Assembly (NCBI GenBank): GCA_015491865.1
Contig: WFVD01000013.1
Span: 150,074 to 214,073 of the forward strand
DNA: 64,000 nucleotides
DNA from: Gammaproteobacteria bacterium
Lineage (GTDB): Bacteria; Pseudomonadota; Gammaproteobacteria; SZUA-140
Direction of reading: 5' to 3'
The translations under genes and the position numbers were made by a program. The notes beneath the pieces are model-generated. The model did no database searches and had not been told where the DNA came from. It worked only from the letters and a program-made list of their open reading frames with translations. Positions 26,459 to 34,974 of the stretch are shown in pieces; the first letter of the stretch is position 1, and every line of letters starts with the position of its first letter.

Positions 26459-28129
26459 ATGGCTGCTCAGCGAGCAGCAACACTTATCACTAGCAAGGAT
26501 CTGCAAGCACTCACCATGAGTCACTCCATCGCCGCGCCACCACACCTCTCAGACCATCACCGAATGCGCCAGCACTCACCAGTATTCGATCCAGCACCCG
26601 CTGCGATCCGCCGCTGGATTCGAGCGCTGCCACTTGCCGACCACCGCGCAACCATTCGGCTCACGAGCGAGGCACTACGCCGCCTCAATAAAGCCTCTAT
26701 GCCCCTTGAAGCGCGCGCCCATGCGCTGGCGCTCTTCACCCCGCTGGTCAACACATTGATAAAGCACATTGCACAGCACTATGCAAAATCGCAACGTCCA
26801 TTTAGCCGCAGAAGAGGCCACCACTTTAATAGTGTGCAGACCATGTTAAGCGAGATCACGCGCGGCTACCTCATCATCATCCAGGAGTCGCCACTGCCAT
26901 TACCCCTGCGCGCGCAGGGCGATAGCAGTCGCTATAATGCGCGTAGCATTCCCTCCGGCAGTGATACGCACCACCTCTGCCGGGCACTCTACCAGGCGAT
27001 TGAACATCTGGCCCAGCGCCTGCTGCACAGCTATCTGCTCTACACCCCTCCAGCGATAGCAGTCTGGTCGGAGATTCATCGACTCTATTACATTGCAGAG
27101 ACCTATAACATCCCGGCAACCCCTTTTAACCTGGGACTCAACGAATATCCGCAACAGCGCCAACCGGTCTCGATTGAGCACGCCTATAAACGGATATTGC
27201 TCTTCTCCCTTGCCAATCCATACCACCTGATGCCGAATGAAATGAGCCGCGCCTATCAATCACTACGCAGCTGGGCACCACAGTGCAAAATCATCCGCAG
27301 TGATTCGCCGGAGAAACTGCACGGCCGTTTTTATATCGACCTAGAGAGTGATCTACCGCCGACACATCACACACTCAATCAGCATGATCTTGAACTCCCC
27401 TCACTACGGCTACTCGACATCAATGAAATTCTGCCTTCCGGGAAGTATCAGCGAGCGCTCGACCGACGTCTCGCACAGGCGTTGATTGTACGACCAGAGC
27501 GACTGACAAGACGGACGGCGGTAACAGCAGCGATCACTCTTGCCAACGGCCTGGCAGCATGCCACCACTTTATCGGCAGTGAAAGTCGCACCGCGGCGAT
27601 ACTCAACCACGATGACCCAATTAAACTTCCCACCACCTCTGTCAAAAATGGCTTTACAACCCAGGTGGCGCAACAGAGAAACATCAGCCTCGGTGGAATG
27701 GCGCTGCACCACAATGCCCCCGAGCAATATCTACCCACCGGTGCACTGATCTCCTATCGCCCAGCCGCAGATAGCCTCAATGAAAGCTGGCGTATTGGCA
27801 CGGTAAAATGGAGCCGCAGTCATCCTGAAAATGGATACGATCTCGGCATCAAGTGCCTTGCCGAAAATGGCGCTGCCGTTATGGCCTGCGCCCTTGATAA
27901 CGCAGGCAACCGCCGTGAACATTACCACCGCGCGCTGCTAACCCCCAATGTCGATCCGTTAATTCACCCCTCCACGCTGATCACACCCATCGACCAGTTC
28001 AACGTCGGCGACCGGCTTCAAATTCATACGGAAACGCGGCCGTTCAGCATCGAGCTTATCCAGCTCATCGACAGCACCTGGGCCTATGCCCACTACCGTT
28101 ATCGAATCATTGCAAGCCATGCAGATTGA
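26459..28129 (+). CDS. Hypothetical protein with degenerate C-terminal PilZ-like domain
   Basis: This 556-residue protein has no signal peptide or membrane helix. Residues 30-330 are a helical, His/Arg-rich region I do not recognise, with an AHALALFTPLVNTLIKHIAQ segment (about 86-105). Residues 395-490 resemble a PilZ domain: RNISLGGMALHH matches the N-x-S-x-x-G motif and GTVKWSRSHPENGYDLGIKC matches the following strands. The RxxxR c-di-GMP arm normally just upstream is not seen, so binding is doubtful. Start is uncertain: ATG 26459 or ATG 26516. It is followed 42 bp later by a pentapeptide-repeat gene. A role in c-di-GMP-linked or surface regulation is a guess from the domain. Confidence 0.75.
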   Translation: MAAQRAATLITSKDLQALTMSHSIAAPPHLSDHHRMRQHSPVFDPAPAAIRRWIRALPLADHRATIRLTSEALRRLNKASMPLEARAHALALFTPLVNTLIKHIAQHYAKSQRPFSRRRGHHFNSVQTMLSEITRGYLIIIQESPLPLPLRAQGDSSRYNARSIPSGSDTHHLCRALYQAIEHLAQRLLHSYLLYTPPAIAVWSEIHRLYYIAETYNIPATPFNLGLNEYPQQRQPVSIEHAYKRILLFSLANPYHLMPNEMSRAYQSLRSWAPQCKIIRSDSPEKLHGRFYIDLESDLPPTHHTLNQHDLELPSLRLLDINEILPSGKYQRALDRRLAQALIVRPERLTRRTAVTAAITLANGLAACHHFIGSESRTAAILNHDDPIKLPTTSVKNGFTTQVAQQRNISLGGMALHHNAPEQYLPTGALISYRPAADSLNESWRIGTVKWSRSHPENGYDLGIKCLAENGAAVMACALDNAGNRREHYHRALLTPNVDPLIHPSTLITPIDQFNVGDRLQIHTETRPFSIELIQLIDSTWAYAHYRYRIIASHAD

Positions 28130-28171
28130 GTAGACAATGATCAGAAAGACAACTGTAGAGGTGCAATCGGT

Positions 28172-28513
28172 ATGACACACCCCCCTGTGATGAAAAACGA
28201 CGAGCCACTCTATCGCCTGCTTCGCAAAGGGCAGGTTGATGAATTTAATCGCCAGCGAGCGGCAGGTATCAACGGCGATCTCACCCGTTGCGATTTCCGC
28301 GGTGTCGATCTGCGCGGCATCAATGCGGATGGTATCGATTTTAGTGGCTCTTATTTCAGGCAGGCCGACCTGCGCGGCATCGATTTCACCAATAGCACCC
28401 TCCAAGGGGCCACTATTTACGCCGCAAAGATTTCAGGAGCCTATTTCCCTGATAGGCTCAGCGCAGATGAGATCACAATGTCACTGCTTCACGGCACACG
28501 GCTTCGCGAATAG
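28172..28513 (+). CDS. Pentapeptide repeat protein
   Basis: This 113-residue protein begins with a helical region (about 8-35) and continues with about ten pentapeptide repeats of the A(D/N)LxX type (CDFRG VDLRG INADG IDFSG SYFRQ and so on, about 40-95), which form a right-handed quadrilateral beta-helix. Such short proteins are often found beside PilZ-type genes in gammaproteobacteria; their function is unknown. There is no signal peptide. It follows the PilZ-like gene by 42 bp and is probably co-transcribed. Confidence 0.85.
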   Translation: MTHPPVMKNDEPLYRLLRKGQVDEFNRQRAAGINGDLTRCDFRGVDLRGINADGIDFSGSYFRQADLRGIDFTNSTLQGATIYAAKISGAYFPDRLSADEITMSLLHGTRLRE

Positions 28514-28610
28514 TATGCACCACCATCAATCGACAGGATTTACTCAGCAAACGACCCGATAGCGCTAGCATTACGTTGAAATCGCCCCACGGACCGCTAC
28601 TTAATAAAAA

Positions 28611-28628
28611 CAACCTGCTAACAGGTTG
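28611..28628 (+). other. Inverted repeat between pentapeptide-repeat and PEP-CTERM genes
   Basis: CAACCTG and CAGGTTG form a perfect 7 bp stem around CTAA. A second small stem, GCATC/GATGC around five T residues, lies at 28662-28676. The first could end the upstream transcript or be an operator for the PEP-CTERM gene. The rest of the 213 bp gap has no gene. Confidence 0.35.
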
Positions 28629-28726
28629 AAATACAATAAGTTTAAAAGGGGAGGTTATTTTGCATCTTTTTGATGCCCCCCCTAAAATGAGCACACCTTT
28701 TCACTTTTAACTTGAGGTCTCGGTTT

Positions 28727-29374
28727 ATGATCAAAACAGGTCGTCATCTACTTCTGGTACTATTGTTTAGCGCTGCTTTCACCAGTGGTGCGCAAGCACT
28801 TGTGATCACAACCACTGTCGCCGGCACAGCAAACCTCTACTACGACAGCTGGGGACACGCCTTTGACAGCAGCTTGCCCGAATCTGACCCCGGTTTTAAT
28901 ATTGAATACTCAGCGTTAGGGCGTGGTACCGCTGCTGAAGCTGTAAACTACGCCTTTTCATCCGGCCAATCGCTCTCTATTGAGGCAACGGGGGCCGTTG
29001 TCGACTGGGGCACCACCTATACTGACCCTACCGGCACCTCTGCCACTGGAGCTAATGAAGGGTGGGATTTTCGTAACCTCCCCGTCTACTCGTTAATCGG
29101 GATCTGGAGCTCCAGCTCAAGTCTAATTGACCCGATCAATTCACCCTTCTATATCGGTTCCTCACTGGACCTGATCGCACCAATGGTTGCCGGCAGCCTC
29201 TATCTTTTTCTGGGTGAAAATGACGGCTATTTTCGCGACAATTACTATGGTGATAAATACAATGTCACGATTTCAATGGCCACTGTTTCAGAACCAGCGA
29301 CAATCGCACTACTCTCACTAGGTCTGCTCGGCATCATGTTTTCTCGCACCTCAGCTTCCAGAAAGAGGGCTTAA
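28727..29374 (+). CDS. PEP-CTERM sorting protein with PA-IL/LecA-like region
   Basis: This 215-residue exported protein starts at ATG 28727 (GAGG ribosome-binding site 9 bp upstream) with a signal peptide (MIKTGRHLLLVLLFSAAF, cleavage after AQA). It ends with the PEP-CTERM sorting tail: SEPATIALLSLGLLGIMFSR then basic residues. Such tails are processed by exosortase and found in exopolysaccharide-forming bacteria. The mature region (about 75-190) has LIGIWSSSS, FYIGSSLD, LYLFLGENDGYF and DNYYGDKYNVTI. This order resembles the calcium and galactose-binding fold of Pseudomonas LecA, including ND..DN. The lectin likeness is my pattern reading, not a search result. Confidence 0.85.
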   Translation: MIKTGRHLLLVLLFSAAFTSGAQALVITTTVAGTANLYYDSWGHAFDSSLPESDPGFNIEYSALGRGTAAEAVNYAFSSGQSLSIEATGAVVDWGTTYTDPTGTSATGANEGWDFRNLPVYSLIGIWSSSSSLIDPINSPFYIGSSLDLIAPMVAGSLYLFLGENDGYFRDNYYGDKYNVTISMATVSEPATIALLSLGLLGIMFSRTSASRKRA

Positions 29375-29389
29375 CCGAGCTTCATATCA

Positions 29390-29421
29390 GCATAGTATTA
29401 ACCGCCAGGTTAATACTATGC
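29390..29421. terminator. Strong perfect hairpin after the PEP-CTERM gene
   Basis: GCATAGTATTAACC and GGTTAATACTATGC form a perfect 14 bp stem with a GCCA loop, 15 bp after the stop. The T-tract is weak (CCTTTTC). It is probably the terminator for the PEP-CTERM gene. Its right arm abuts or overlaps the left end of the MITE-like element, so it may also have been the insertion target. Confidence 0.6.
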
Positions 29422-29564
29422 GACCTTTTCACAAGCAGGAATTTTCTACTGCTCTGGCCAGGCAAAAGCGCGCGGAGTGAGGGCATTTATCGCTATCAAT
29501 GACCGATTGAGTACGCTTTTAACACCGCCAGAGGAGAAAAGAGCAATCGAGCAAAGGTCTCGCT
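29420..29564. mobile_element. MITE-like element, copy 2
   Basis: A ~145 bp unit in the same orientation as the copy at 16453-16595, with terminal inverted repeats ending ...GCAAAGGTCTCGCT on the right and a slightly eroded left end (GCGACCTTTTCACAAGC, missing two bases relative to copy 1). CTA occurs at both ends (a possible target duplication). The right boundary coincides with the TAG stop codon of the ammonium-transporter/kinase gene, and the left boundary with the hairpin at 29390-29421. No transposase is encoded. Exact ends are uncertain by a few bases. Confidence 0.75.
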
Positions 29565-32469
29565 ATGCGCCAGAGCGGCGTGAATACTGTTTAAGGGTTT
29601 CAGCCAGACTGTTAATACTGACCGGTTTAGCAATAAAGTCATCCATGCCGGATGCCAGGCAGCGCGCTCTATCACCGACCATACTACTGGCCGTCATGGC
29701 GATCACCGTGCGATGCTCGCCATCACCTTCCTCCATCTCTCTGATCTTTCCAGTGGCCTCATAGCCACTCATCTCTGGCATCATGCAGTCCATAAAAACA
29801 ATATCGTACTTGCGCCCTGCCACTTTCTGAACAGCCTCTTTTCCATTTGTGGCGGTATCGATACGGCATCCCATTTTTTCTAACAGGCTCCTGGCGACAA
29901 TGCGGTTCACCTTATCATCATCAACTACCAGAATATCCAGGTTGAAATCATATGCCGGTACCCCTGTCGCACTGTCGCTACTATTATGCTCATTATCACT
30001 TGCCGCTTCCTCACACAGGCTGGCGAGCGCCTTGAGTAGCAGTGCGCTCACAAGCGGCTTTCTGATCCACGCATGATAAGGGCAGGCGCTGTTATCAGCG
30101 AAGTCTGGCGCGTGTATGTCTGATGACAATACGATAAAAGAGACGTTGGCACCCGCAACGCGCTTTATATCCGCTATCGCCTTCTCCCACCCTTCGTCAG
30201 CGGCGCCGGCATCGATCATGATGCAGTTCGGGGTCAGGCGCTCACCTGCGGAACCACGAAGCTGGGCTATCGCATTCTGAGAGGAGTCTACCCCCGCATA
30301 AATGGCGTGGTGATACTCGATGAGCTCTCTTATGCTCGCCTGATCAACCTCATCACGGGAGACAGAGAGCACGCTGATGTGCGACAGATCGGGGGGCGGC
30401 AAAACGTCAGCCCGATGCAGTGGCAGCGCTAATGAAACGGTAAACTCAGAACCCACCCCGACTTCGCTGGTAACCCCGATTTCGCCTCCCATTAGCTCAA
30501 CCTGTGCTTTCGTGATTGCCAGCCCTAAACCCGTCCCTTCATACTGCCGCGTCGCGGAGGCATCGGCCTGTGTGAACTGATCGAAAATAGTCGCACACGC
30601 CTCTTTAGAGATCCCGATACCACTATCTCGGACGCGAAATGTTATTGAGGCAACACTGTCTGATACGGTGCCATCAACATCGATCATGACATAACCTCTG
30701 CTGGTAAACTTGATGGCGTTACCCAGCAGGTTGATCAATATTTTCTGTATCCCCGCTGCATCGGCAACAAACCAGTCAGGCAGCGCGGGTGCATAGCGAA
30801 CCCTGAGCAACACATCCTTTTTAAAGGCGCCATACGCCAGGCTCTGGCCGATATCATCAACCAGCTCATGAAGATTTACCGCTTGCAGCTTGAGTGCCAG
30901 GTTGCCAGACTCAACCCTTGAGAGATCAAGAATACCGTTCACCAATGTCAGCAACTGGCTTCCAGATTTGTTGATGAGGTTAACGTAGTTTTTATCCTGC
31001 GCATTGAGATCAGATTCCTTTAACAGATCACTCAACCCCATAATAGCGTTCATCGGGGTTCTGATCTCATGAGACATGTTGGCGAGGAATTCAGACTTGG
31101 CCTTATTGGCGGCATCTGATGTTAAGAGCGCCTCCTGTAGCAGATCCAGAACCCTGTTGTACCGTTTTGAGATCTGACCCGCTTCGGTGTAGGGGTCTAC
31201 CGGCACACGCAGATCAAAGTTTTTACTTCTGGCCTGAAGATCCAGCACATCGATTAATGACTGAATCTCATTAGGGGCGTGATGAGCCGACACATTGAGG
31301 CCCACGACTTCATCGTCAAAAGCGATGCGCAGCGGGAGAAAGCCATTGATCAGACGTAAAATAAGGTATGCAGCACCAAAACCCCAGAGGAAATTAACCA
31401 GCACACCGACCACCTGAATAAGCAGTTGCTCTTCAAAGGCCAGCCCCGTCTGCAAAACAGAGCTCTCCGCAAAAAGTGCGACGGCAATGGTACCCCAGAT
31501 GCCTGCGCCACCATGTGCGCCAACCACACCGACGACATCATCCAGCCTGAGCCTTAGCAACAGGCGATCCACTGCCAGCATCACCATACCGCCGATGGCG
31601 CCAATGATGACCGCCTCACCGGCAGCAATGACATTACAGCTAGCTGTAACGGAAACAAGCCCGGCCAGCACCCCGTTCATTAACACACCACCGTGTGGGT
31701 ATTTTAATATTTTCCAGGAGATAATGAGTGTTGTGATAAAACCGGCGGCACCGCCAAGAAAAGTGTTTAAGAGAACCTTCGGAACATCTGCGGTAAAGCC
31801 ACCCGCGCTACCGCCGTTAAACCCCATCCAGCCGATCCATAACAGCAGAACGCCAACCATCGATAGTGGTAAATTGTTACCTGCAATTGGGTTATGAGTG
31901 CCATCTTCATTGAAACGGCCAAGGCGGGGGCCTAGGATAATAATCGCCGCCAGGGCAACCCACGCCCCGGTACCATGCACGACAGTTGTGCCAGCAAAAT
32001 CGATAAAACCCCTTTCTGCCAGCCACCCCTGCGCTCCGTCGCTACCCGCCCCATTCCAGACCCAGTGACCAAAGACGGGATAGATCGCAATGGAGATCAC
32101 GATGGTGACGATAATATAGCCGCGAAAATTCATCCGCTCTGCAACCGCACCTGAAACAATCGTTGCCGCTGTACCGCAGAACATCGCCTGAAACATAAAG
32201 GGGATCAGCTGCTCATCACTCAGCGGGGAAAATAGCTCGGCAAGAGTTCCGCCAATCAACCCGACATTCGTCGCTCCAAACATCAGGGTGTAGCCAACCA
32301 GCCAGAAGAGCGCGAATGAGATGCTGAAATCAGTCAGGTTCTTGATCGCAACATTGACACTGTTTTTTGCGCGCGTCAGCCCACTCTCAAATGCGAGAAA
32401 GCCGGGCTGCATTAAAAAAACCAGGCCGATACAGAAGATGAGCCAGAGTTGGTCGATGTTACTTTGCAC
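29563..32469 (-). CDS. Ammonium transporter-histidine kinase-receiver hybrid
   Basis: This 968-residue protein fuses an Amt channel to a hybrid sensor kinase. Residues 1-385 are Amt with about eleven helices; the twin pore histidines are visible as His165 (TTVVHGTGAW) and His319 (VGAHGGAGIWG). After a short linker, residues 455-690 are a HisKA/HATPase core with phospho-acceptor His467 (NMSHEIRTPMN) and the ATP-lid motif GTGLGLAI. Residues 700-820 look like a degenerate receiver. Residues 840-960 are a receiver with IVFMDCMMPEMSG (Asp894). Start is GTG at 32469. Amt-kinase fusions are known as ammonium sensors (for example Ks-Amt5 of Kuenenia), so this is likely a sensor. No output regulator is adjacent. 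Confidence 0.94.
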   Translation of the reverse strand: MQSNIDQLWLIFCIGLVFLMQPGFLAFESGLTRAKNSVNVAIKNLTDFSISFALFWLVGYTLMFGATNVGLIGGTLAELFSPLSDEQLIPFMFQAMFCGTAATIVSGAVAERMNFRGYIIVTIVISIAIYPVFGHWVWNGAGSDGAQGWLAERGFIDFAGTTVVHGTGAWVALAAIIILGPRLGRFNEDGTHNPIAGNNLPLSMVGVLLLWIGWMGFNGGSAGGFTADVPKVLLNTFLGGAAGFITTLIISWKILKYPHGGVLMNGVLAGLVSVTASCNVIAAGEAVIIGAIGGMVMLAVDRLLLRLRLDDVVGVVGAHGGAGIWGTIAVALFAESSVLQTGLAFEEQLLIQVVGVLVNFLWGFGAAYLILRLINGFLPLRIAFDDEVVGLNVSAHHAPNEIQSLIDVLDLQARSKNFDLRVPVDPYTEAGQISKRYNRVLDLLQEALLTSDAANKAKSEFLANMSHEIRTPMNAIMGLSDLLKESDLNAQDKNYVNLINKSGSQLLTLVNGILDLSRVESGNLALKLQAVNLHELVDDIGQSLAYGAFKKDVLLRVRYAPALPDWFVADAAGIQKILINLLGNAIKFTSRGYVMIDVDGTVSDSVASITFRVRDSGIGISKEACATIFDQFTQADASATRQYEGTGLGLAITKAQVELMGGEIGVTSEVGVGSEFTVSLALPLHRADVLPPPDLSHISVLSVSRDEVDQASIRELIEYHHAIYAGVDSSQNAIAQLRGSAGERLTPNCIMIDAGAADEGWEKAIADIKRVAGANVSFIVLSSDIHAPDFADNSACPYHAWIRKPLVSALLLKALASLCEEAASDNEHNSSDSATGVPAYDFNLDILVVDDDKVNRIVARSLLEKMGCRIDTATNGKEAVQKVAGRKYDIVFMDCMMPEMSGYEATGKIREMEEGDGEHRTVIAMTASSMVGDRARCLASGMDDFIAKPVSINSLAETLKQYSRRSGA

Positions 32470-32563
32470 TTAAAAAAAGGAGCCTTTTTCTCTCTATAAT
32501 AGTAGCTATCGACACCTTTTCACACATATTGAGTGAGGTTAAACCGATATCCCCGTTTTATTT

Positions 32564-33415
32564 TCATTCCCCCTGGAGAGCGGTTTCGCCATTGGGGTCG
32601 CAGATTGTACGGCACATCACATCTGTCCATTGAGGCTCACCGTCGATACGCAGTGCAGAGAGACGCCCCCCCCAGACGCAACCGGTATCAAGCGCATGTA
32701 CATTACCTGGCAGTCGCATTTTTAATGTTGACCAGTGACCAAACAGAATCTGTTGATGATCACACTGGTGGTCGCGCAGCTCAAACCACGGCCGATAGCC
32801 CTCTGGTTGATTACCGGGTGCACCTTTCTCATTGAGTTCGAGCCGCCCCTGCTCATCGCAAAAACGTAGCCTCGTGAAACAGTTGGTGATAAACCGCAAC
32901 CGTCCCCAGCCACTCAGTTGCGCCGACCACTGCGCCGGTTCGTTGCCATACATCTGGTTGATAAATTCAGCACTGTCACCGCTGCGTAACACCTGCTCGA
33001 CCTCCGCTGCGCGCATCATCGCTTCATCAAGTGACCACTGTGGCAGCAGGCCCGCATGCAGCATCACATAGCCGAGCGACTCATCACGATGCATCAGCGG
33101 CTGCTGGCGCAACCAGTCACACAGCTCATCCCGGTCGGGAGCGCTGAGTACCGCCTCCATGCGATCCTTTGCCAATGGAGAACGCCGCCCCTGTACTACG
33201 GCCAGCAGGTGCAGATCATGATTGCCAAGCACTGTGATCGCGCTATCACCCAGCCCTTTGACAAAACGTAACACCTCTAATGATTTTGCGCCGCGATTAA
33301 CCAGGTCACCCGCAAACCATAACTGGTCATAACGCTGGTCAAATCGGACTTTATCGAGCAGCGCAAGCAGCTCATCGAAACAGCCCTGCACATCACCAAT
33401 CGCATATATCGCCAT
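32564..33415 (-). CDS. apaH: Symmetrical bis(5'-nucleosyl)-tetraphosphatase
   Basis: This 283-residue metallophosphatase is ApaH, which splits Ap4A into two ADP and also removes Np4 caps from RNA. Motifs are YAIGDVQGC (about 4-12), FAGDLVNRG (about 34-42), LGNHDLH (about 63-69) and the later HAGLLP and GHW histidines. It is the last gene of pip-dtd-apaH, starting 2 bp after dtd. The 94 bp before the next gene contains a weak A/T-rich hairpin (AAAAAGG..CCTTTTT), possibly a terminator. Confidence 0.95.
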   Translation of the reverse strand: MAIYAIGDVQGCFDELLALLDKVRFDQRYDQLWFAGDLVNRGAKSLEVLRFVKGLGDSAITVLGNHDLHLLAVVQGRRSPLAKDRMEAVLSAPDRDELCDWLRQQPLMHRDESLGYVMLHAGLLPQWSLDEAMMRAAEVEQVLRSGDSAEFINQMYGNEPAQWSAQLSGWGRLRFITNCFTRLRFCDEQGRLELNEKGAPGNQPEGYRPWFELRDHQCDHQQILFGHWSTLKMRLPGNVHALDTGCVWGGRLSALRIDGEPQWTDVMCRTICDPNGETALQGE

Positions 33416-33417
33416 CG

Positions 33418-33927
33418 TTACTGCTGCAGCCGGGCATTAGGAGATCGCTTCGTTTTAATGCTGCGGCCATCCACCTCTCCGGGGGAGCTCTGCAATAAAA
33501 AGGTGGCGGGGCCATCGTTGGTTAATGAGACCTGCATATCCGCTCCAAAACACCCTTTTTGAACATGCCCATGAACCTTGACCGCCTGTTCATACATATA
33601 ATCAAACAGCAGCGCACCCTGCTCTGGCAGCGCCGCTTTATCAAAACTGGGGCGCAATCCCTTTTTCTTTGTATGCATCGCAGCCAGTGTAAACTGGGGC
33701 ACTAGCAGCAGCTCACAGCGTGTATCTTTCAGCCCCCAGTTCATCTTGCCCGTTTTGTCAGTTAAGACACGATAACCCAGCATCCGCTTTAACAGCTTGT
33801 CCACTTCGCCTTCAGTGTCATGCTTTTCAACGGCAACAAAGGCGAGCAGCCCGTATCCGATCTTCGCAACCGTCTTATCATTCACCTCCACACGCGCGTT
33901 GCTTACCCGCTGAATCAGCCCGATCAT
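33418..33927 (-). CDS. dtd: D-aminoacyl-tRNA deacylase
   Basis: This 169-residue protein is Dtd, which removes D-amino acids (and Gly from tRNA-Ala) from mischarged tRNA. Conserved blocks are LIQRVSNARVEV, QFTLAA (about 77-82) with the SQ/PQ motif, KKGLRPSFDKAA and the GP motif VSLTNDGPATFLLQ. The usual family length is about 145 residues; here about 24 extra residues (SSPGEVDGRSIKTKRSPN) follow the conserved end. Its ATG overlaps the stop of pip by 4 bp. Confidence 0.94.
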   Translation of the reverse strand: MIGLIQRVSNARVEVNDKTVAKIGYGLLAFVAVEKHDTEGEVDKLLKRMLGYRVLTDKTGKMNWGLKDTRCELLLVPQFTLAAMHTKKKGLRPSFDKAALPEQGALLFDYMYEQAVKVHGHVQKGCFGADMQVSLTNDGPATFLLQSSPGEVDGRSIKTKRSPNARLQQ

Positions 33928-34874
33928 AGGAGCCTTCGCCCCATCGCTGATGTTGCCAGTACCAGCGCCCGCGTAATCCCCTCTTCTGAAGCGGCATGGC
34001 CAGCATCACCAATCACTTTAAATGCTGCCTCTGGCCATGCACGGTGCAGCGCCCACGCACTTTCCATTGGACAGACCATATCGTATCGCCCCTGCACAAT
34101 CACGCCATCGATACCTGCCAGGCGATCAGCATGGCGCAGGATCTGATCCTCTTCGAGAAATGAGTCATTCACAAAATAGTGATTCTCTATCCGTGCCATG
34201 CTCAACGCAGTAAACGGATCCGCTAGGTGGTTGATCACGCTATCCTGCGGCAACAAGGTTGCGGTACGCCCCTCCCACATCGACCACGCCTTGGCTGCCG
34301 ACATGCGCTGAAGCTCATCACTCCCGTTTAATATTCGATGGTAAGCCGCCACGATGTCGGTGCGCTCCTCTTCAGGGATGACCTCAATGAACGACTCCCA
34401 GTAGTCGGGAAAGAGGCGGCTGGCACCGTTTTGGTAGAACCACTGAATCTCGTGCGGTCGGCATAAAAAGATGCCGCGCAATATCAGCCCGGCCACCCGT
34501 TCGGTATGGGTCTGTGCATAGACCAGGCTTAACGTCGAACCCCACGATCCGCCAAACAGGACCCATTGATCGACCTCTAGCTGCTGGCGGATCACCTCCA
34601 TATCGGCTACCAGTCCCTGAGTGGTGTTGTTTTCAAGCGAGGCGTGTGGTGTTGAGCGCCCACAGCCGCGCTGGTCAAAGAGAATAATTCGGTAGAGCTC
34701 CGGATCAAAAAACCGCCGATGATAATCTTCACACCCCGCGCCCGGCCCGCCATGCACAAACAACACCGGAATTCCGGACGGATTACCGCACTCTTCAACG
34801 TGAATCACATGTGGTGATTCAACTTTGATGGAATGTTGTACATATGGCGCTATCTCTGGAAAGAGCAAACCCAT
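33924..34874 (-). CDS. pip: Proline iminopeptidase (alpha/beta hydrolase S33)
   Basis: This 316-residue enzyme releases N-terminal proline from peptides. The oxyanion region is VLFVHGGPGAGCEDYHRRFF (about 33-52), the nucleophile elbow is GGSWGSTL (serine near residue 108), and the catalytic Asp and His lie in the C-terminal third (VQGRYDMVCP and GDAGHAASEEGI). The IILFDQRGCGRSTPHA motif is typical. A good AGGAG ribosome-binding site precedes the ATG at 34874. It opens the operon pip-dtd-apaH. Confidence 0.93.
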   Translation of the reverse strand: MGLLFPEIAPYVQHSIKVESPHVIHVEECGNPSGIPVLFVHGGPGAGCEDYHRRFFDPELYRIILFDQRGCGRSTPHASLENNTTQGLVADMEVIRQQLEVDQWVLFGGSWGSTLSLVYAQTHTERVAGLILRGIFLCRPHEIQWFYQNGASRLFPDYWESFIEVIPEEERTDIVAAYHRILNGSDELQRMSAAKAWSMWEGRTATLLPQDSVINHLADPFTALSMARIENHYFVNDSFLEEDQILRHADRLAGIDGVIVQGRYDMVCPMESAWALHRAWPEAAFKVIGDAGHAASEEGITRALVLATSAMGRRLL

Positions 34875-34974
34875 TTTTCACTCCTGTAAGTTGTCCTGAT
34901 AGTATATAAATATCATAGGTCGAGCCATTTATCCTTACCTTAAAGTGGGTATTACAAATCACCCCAATAAAAAT

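Noticed and set aside
28160..28520. CRISPR-like or tandem-repeat DNA in the pentapeptide-repeat region
   Set aside because: The periodicity is 15 bp and in frame, so it reflects the protein repeat rather than a DNA array.
29477..29764. Open frame starting inside MITE copy 2 (begins MRAFIAINDRLST)
   Set aside because: A matching start is found in copy 1 but the frame soon runs into unrelated flanking sequence and antisense to the kinase, so it is not a transposase gene; only a short inner remnant is shared.
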